NCBI RefSeq assembly: GCF_004563925.1
Contig: NZ_SPNJ01000001.1
Coordinates: 372,001 to 436,000 of the forward strand
Reading direction: 5' to 3'
Source: Herbaspirillum sp. 3R11
Lineage (GTDB): Bacteria > Pseudomonadota > Gammaproteobacteria > Burkholderiales > Burkholderiaceae_D
Length of the DNA stretch: 64,000 nucleotides
Positions 62,020 to 64,000 of this stretch are shown here, in pieces. The position numbers were made by a program, and so were the translations under genes. Position 1 is the stretch's first letter, and every line of letters starts with the position of its first letter. The notes below the pieces were generated by a model. That model was not told the DNA's origin, searched no databases, and saw only the letters and a list, made by a program, of their open reading frames with translations.

Positions 62020-64000
62020 ATGGCGACAGACGCAGCGGATCTCAGCGCACCGCGCGTGGGATTCGACGTGCAGCGACGCCTCCTGATCGCCTTGCTGGCG
62101 CTGTGCGTGCTGATTTCCGCGGCGTTACTGAGCGTGCTCGGCTTCGTCCAGTGGCGCACCCTGCATGAACAGGCCGAACTCTCGGCGGCGCGCGCCACGG
62201 TGGTGGCCAAGGAACACGCGGACAAAGTGTTCGAACTCAACGCTGCGCTCAAGGGGCGTATTGAAGACTTGCTCGGCGGGATGAGCGAGAGCGCGATCCA
62301 CGCCGACGAAAGAAACATCCACACCAAATTGCGCCGCATGATCGCCGGCCTGCCGCAGGTCGTGTCAGTCGGCATCATCGGCAAGGACGGCGAGCTGCTG
62401 GTGCACAGCCGCGAGTATCCGTCGCCGGGGACGATCGTGTCGGACCGGGATTATTTCAAGACGCTCAAGGAAGGCAAGCAGGAGTCGGTCTCTCCCGTGG
62501 TGATCGGCCGGCGTGCCCTGCAGCCGGTGTTTACCGATGGCGTGGCGCGGCGCTCGGAGAGCGGTGAATTCCTCGGCATCATCCTGGTGTCGCTCGATCC
62601 AAATTATTTCTTGTCCTTCTACGAGGAAATGCTGCCCGGCGACATGCATCAGTCGTTGTCACTGGTGCGCGAGGACGGCGCGCTGCTGGTCCGTTATCCA
62701 CGCCTGCTGGGCGAGTTCTCGACCGTGCCGGCGGGGTCGCCGTTCTTCCGCGGCATCCAGGCGAACCCGGAGTCGGGTGCATTGGTCGGTATTTCTCCCA
62801 TTGACGGCGACAAGAAAATCCTCGCTTATCGGCGCGTCGCCAATCACGATCTCTATGTGGTGTCGGCCGGCTCACTGACAAGCGTGCGAAACGCCTGGCT
62901 ATCCTACATGGCGTTGGCGGCGGCCTTGCTGCTGGTACCGTGCGGGCTGCTGTGCGGAATCATCGTGTTCGCGATTCGTAAAGTGCGCGACCAGCGCGTC
63001 GCGTGGAGCCACTGGAGACGCGAATTCAGCCTGCGCCACACGGCCGAATCCACGCTGCGCGAATCGCAGAAATTTGAAGCGCTCGGCAAGCTGCTCGGCC
63101 GCGTGGCGCACGATTTCAACAACTGCCTGATGGTGGTCACGACCGGCATCCAGATCATCCGCCTCAAGCGCATCGCCGGCGTTGAAAAGCAGATTGATGC
63201 GATTGAGCGTGCCGTCAATGGCGGTCAGCAACTGACGCGGCAATTGCTGGGCGTGAGCCGTCGTCAGCCGCTCAAGCCGGAGGTACTCGCGCTGCAGACC
63301 CGCCTCCCGGAATGGCAGATCCTGTTGCTCAATCCGATCGGCGCCGAGCGCTGTACGGTTGTGGTGGAGCCGGATACCTGGCCGGTCTGCGTCGATCCGA
63401 TCGAGCTGCAGTTGGCGCTGATCAACGTGCTCATGAACGCACGCGATGCGAGTCCCTCCGAGGGCAAGATCACGCTGCAGGTTGGGAATGTCCTCAAGCG
63501 CAACGACGAACAAACACATGATTATTTTGTGCGCCTCGCCATCGTTGATCACGGCATCGGCATGTCCGAGAGCGCACGCCGACAAGCGTTCGATCCGCTG
63601 TTCACGACCAAGGAAGCAGGCAAGGGAACCGGATTGGGATTGTCGCAGGTACAGAATTTTGCACGCGCCGCCGGCGGCCATGTGGAATTGGAAAGTACGC
63701 TCGGCGTCGGCACCACGGTATCCATCTTCCTGCCGGCGGCCGAAGGCGCGGTGCGAGAGCCGGAGCCGGATCCGGCGGCAACGCCTGCGGTGGTGAAGCC
63801 GTTGAAGCTGCTGCTGGTCGAAGACAACCTCGACGTCGCCGACGGCATCATCACGCTGCTGCAGACGGCCGGGCACACGGTCACGCACATGAAGAACGCG
63901 ATGGATGCAGAGCAGTTCCTGTTGGATAACCAGGTCGAACTGGTGATCTCCGACATCCACATGCCGGGAGGCATCACCGGCATCGCGCTGGCGAAGAAAC
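62020..64000 (+). CDS. Hybrid sensor histidine kinase (3' end beyond window)
   Basis: At least 660 codons are visible from the ATG at 62020; a TTG 24 nt upstream is an alternative, and no strong ribosome-binding site decides. A transmembrane segment at about 18-38, a periplasmic double-Cache sensor (about 45-285), a second segment at about 290-315, HisKA with His364 (GRVAHDFNN), the ATPase domain (VDHGIGMS, GKGTGLGLSQV) and then a receiver with LLLVEDNLD and Asp645 (ISDIHMPGG). The window ends inside the receiver. The 220 bp upstream holds nothing recognised. Confidence 0.92.
   Translation, partial: MATDAADLSAPRVGFDVQRRLLIALLALCVLISAALLSVLGFVQWRTLHEQAELSAARATVVAKEHADKVFELNAALKGRIEDLLGGMSESAIHADERNIHTKLRRMIAGLPQVVSVGIIGKDGELLVHSREYPSPGTIVSDRDYFKTLKEGKQESVSPVVIGRRALQPVFTDGVARRSESGEFLGIILVSLDPNYFLSFYEEMLPGDMHQSLSLVREDGALLVRYPRLLGEFSTVPAGSPFFRGIQANPESGALVGISPIDGDKKILAYRRVANHDLYVVSAGSLTSVRNAWLSYMALAAALLLVPCGLLCGIIVFAIRKVRDQRVAWSHWRREFSLRHTAESTLRESQKFEALGKLLGRVAHDFNNCLMVVTTGIQIIRLKRIAGVEKQIDAIERAVNGGQQLTRQLLGVSRRQPLKPEVLALQTRLPEWQILLLNPIGAERCTVVVEPDTWPVCVDPIELQLALINVLMNARDASPSEGKITLQVGNVLKRNDEQTHDYFVRLAIVDHGIGMSESARRQAFDPLFTTKEAGKGTGLGLSQVQNFARAAGGHVELESTLGVGTTVSIFLPAAEGAVREPEPDPAATPAVVKPLKLLLVEDNLDVADGIITLLQTAGHTVTHMKNAMDAEQFLLDNQVELVISDIHMPGGITGIALAKK

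Overview
The window looks like a chromosomal segment of a GC-rich betaproteobacterium, order Burkholderiales, most likely family Oxalobacteraceae (Herbaspirillum/Collimonas-like). The basis is the gene order yceF-yceD-rpmF-plsX-fabHDG-acpP-fabF-rpoE-rseAB-degP-lepAB-rnc-era-recO-pdxJ-acpS-nagZ-uvrC-pgsA and overall protein similarity to that group. The genus is inference; no marker gene here settles it.

Layout. 1-4.9 kb: the 5' end of an unknown minus-strand gene, tRNA-Ser(CGA), a membrane diguanylate cyclase, a MarR regulator divergent from an HPP/CBS membrane protein, a tiny lipoprotein, a possible sRNA and a DUF1289 protein. 4.9-13.2 kb: an isochorismatase-fold lipoprotein lacking its catalytic Cys, then the lipid/L32 cluster (yceF, yceD, rpmF, plsX, fabH, fabD, fabG, acpP, fabF). 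13.2-29.8 kb: the envelope-stress operon (rpoE, rseA, rseB, degP), a glutaredoxin-like gene, the lepA-lepB-rnc-era-recO translation/processing group, a BenE-type transporter, then pdxJ, acpS, nagZ, uvrC and pgsA. 29.8-30.2 kb: tRNA Gly-Cys-Gly.

30.4-47.6 kb is more accessory: CheV, late cobalamin genes (cobT, cobS, cobC), a NarX/NarL-type two-component system divergent from the pyruvate/peptide transporter gene cstA with its YbdD partner, an operon of response regulator, CheC-type phosphatase and diguanylate cyclase, htpX, an FMN riboswitch controlling a RibH2-type lumazine synthase, secreted low-complexity proteins, a nitronate monooxygenase and an orphan CheY.

47.9-64 kb: a minus-strand operon of a phospholipase D/VTT fusion, an EEP-family phosphodiesterase and a FAD monooxygenase; a quinone reductase with a divergent LysR regulator; a YddG-type exporter; a PAS-GGDEF-EAL protein; a MocR regulator divergent from a flavin reductase-like protein; and a hybrid sensor kinase cut by the window end.

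Themes: three GGDEF proteins, stand-alone chemotaxis-type receivers (CheV, CheY, receiver+CheC), and several divergent regulator/target pairs with visible palindromes between them. I found no CRISPR array, insertion sequence, prophage or obvious defence system. The best candidates for something underexplored are the receiver-CheC-diguanylate cyclase operon, the Cys-less isochorismatase lipoprotein, the repeated DnaA-box-like inverted repeats, and the operators upstream of cstA.
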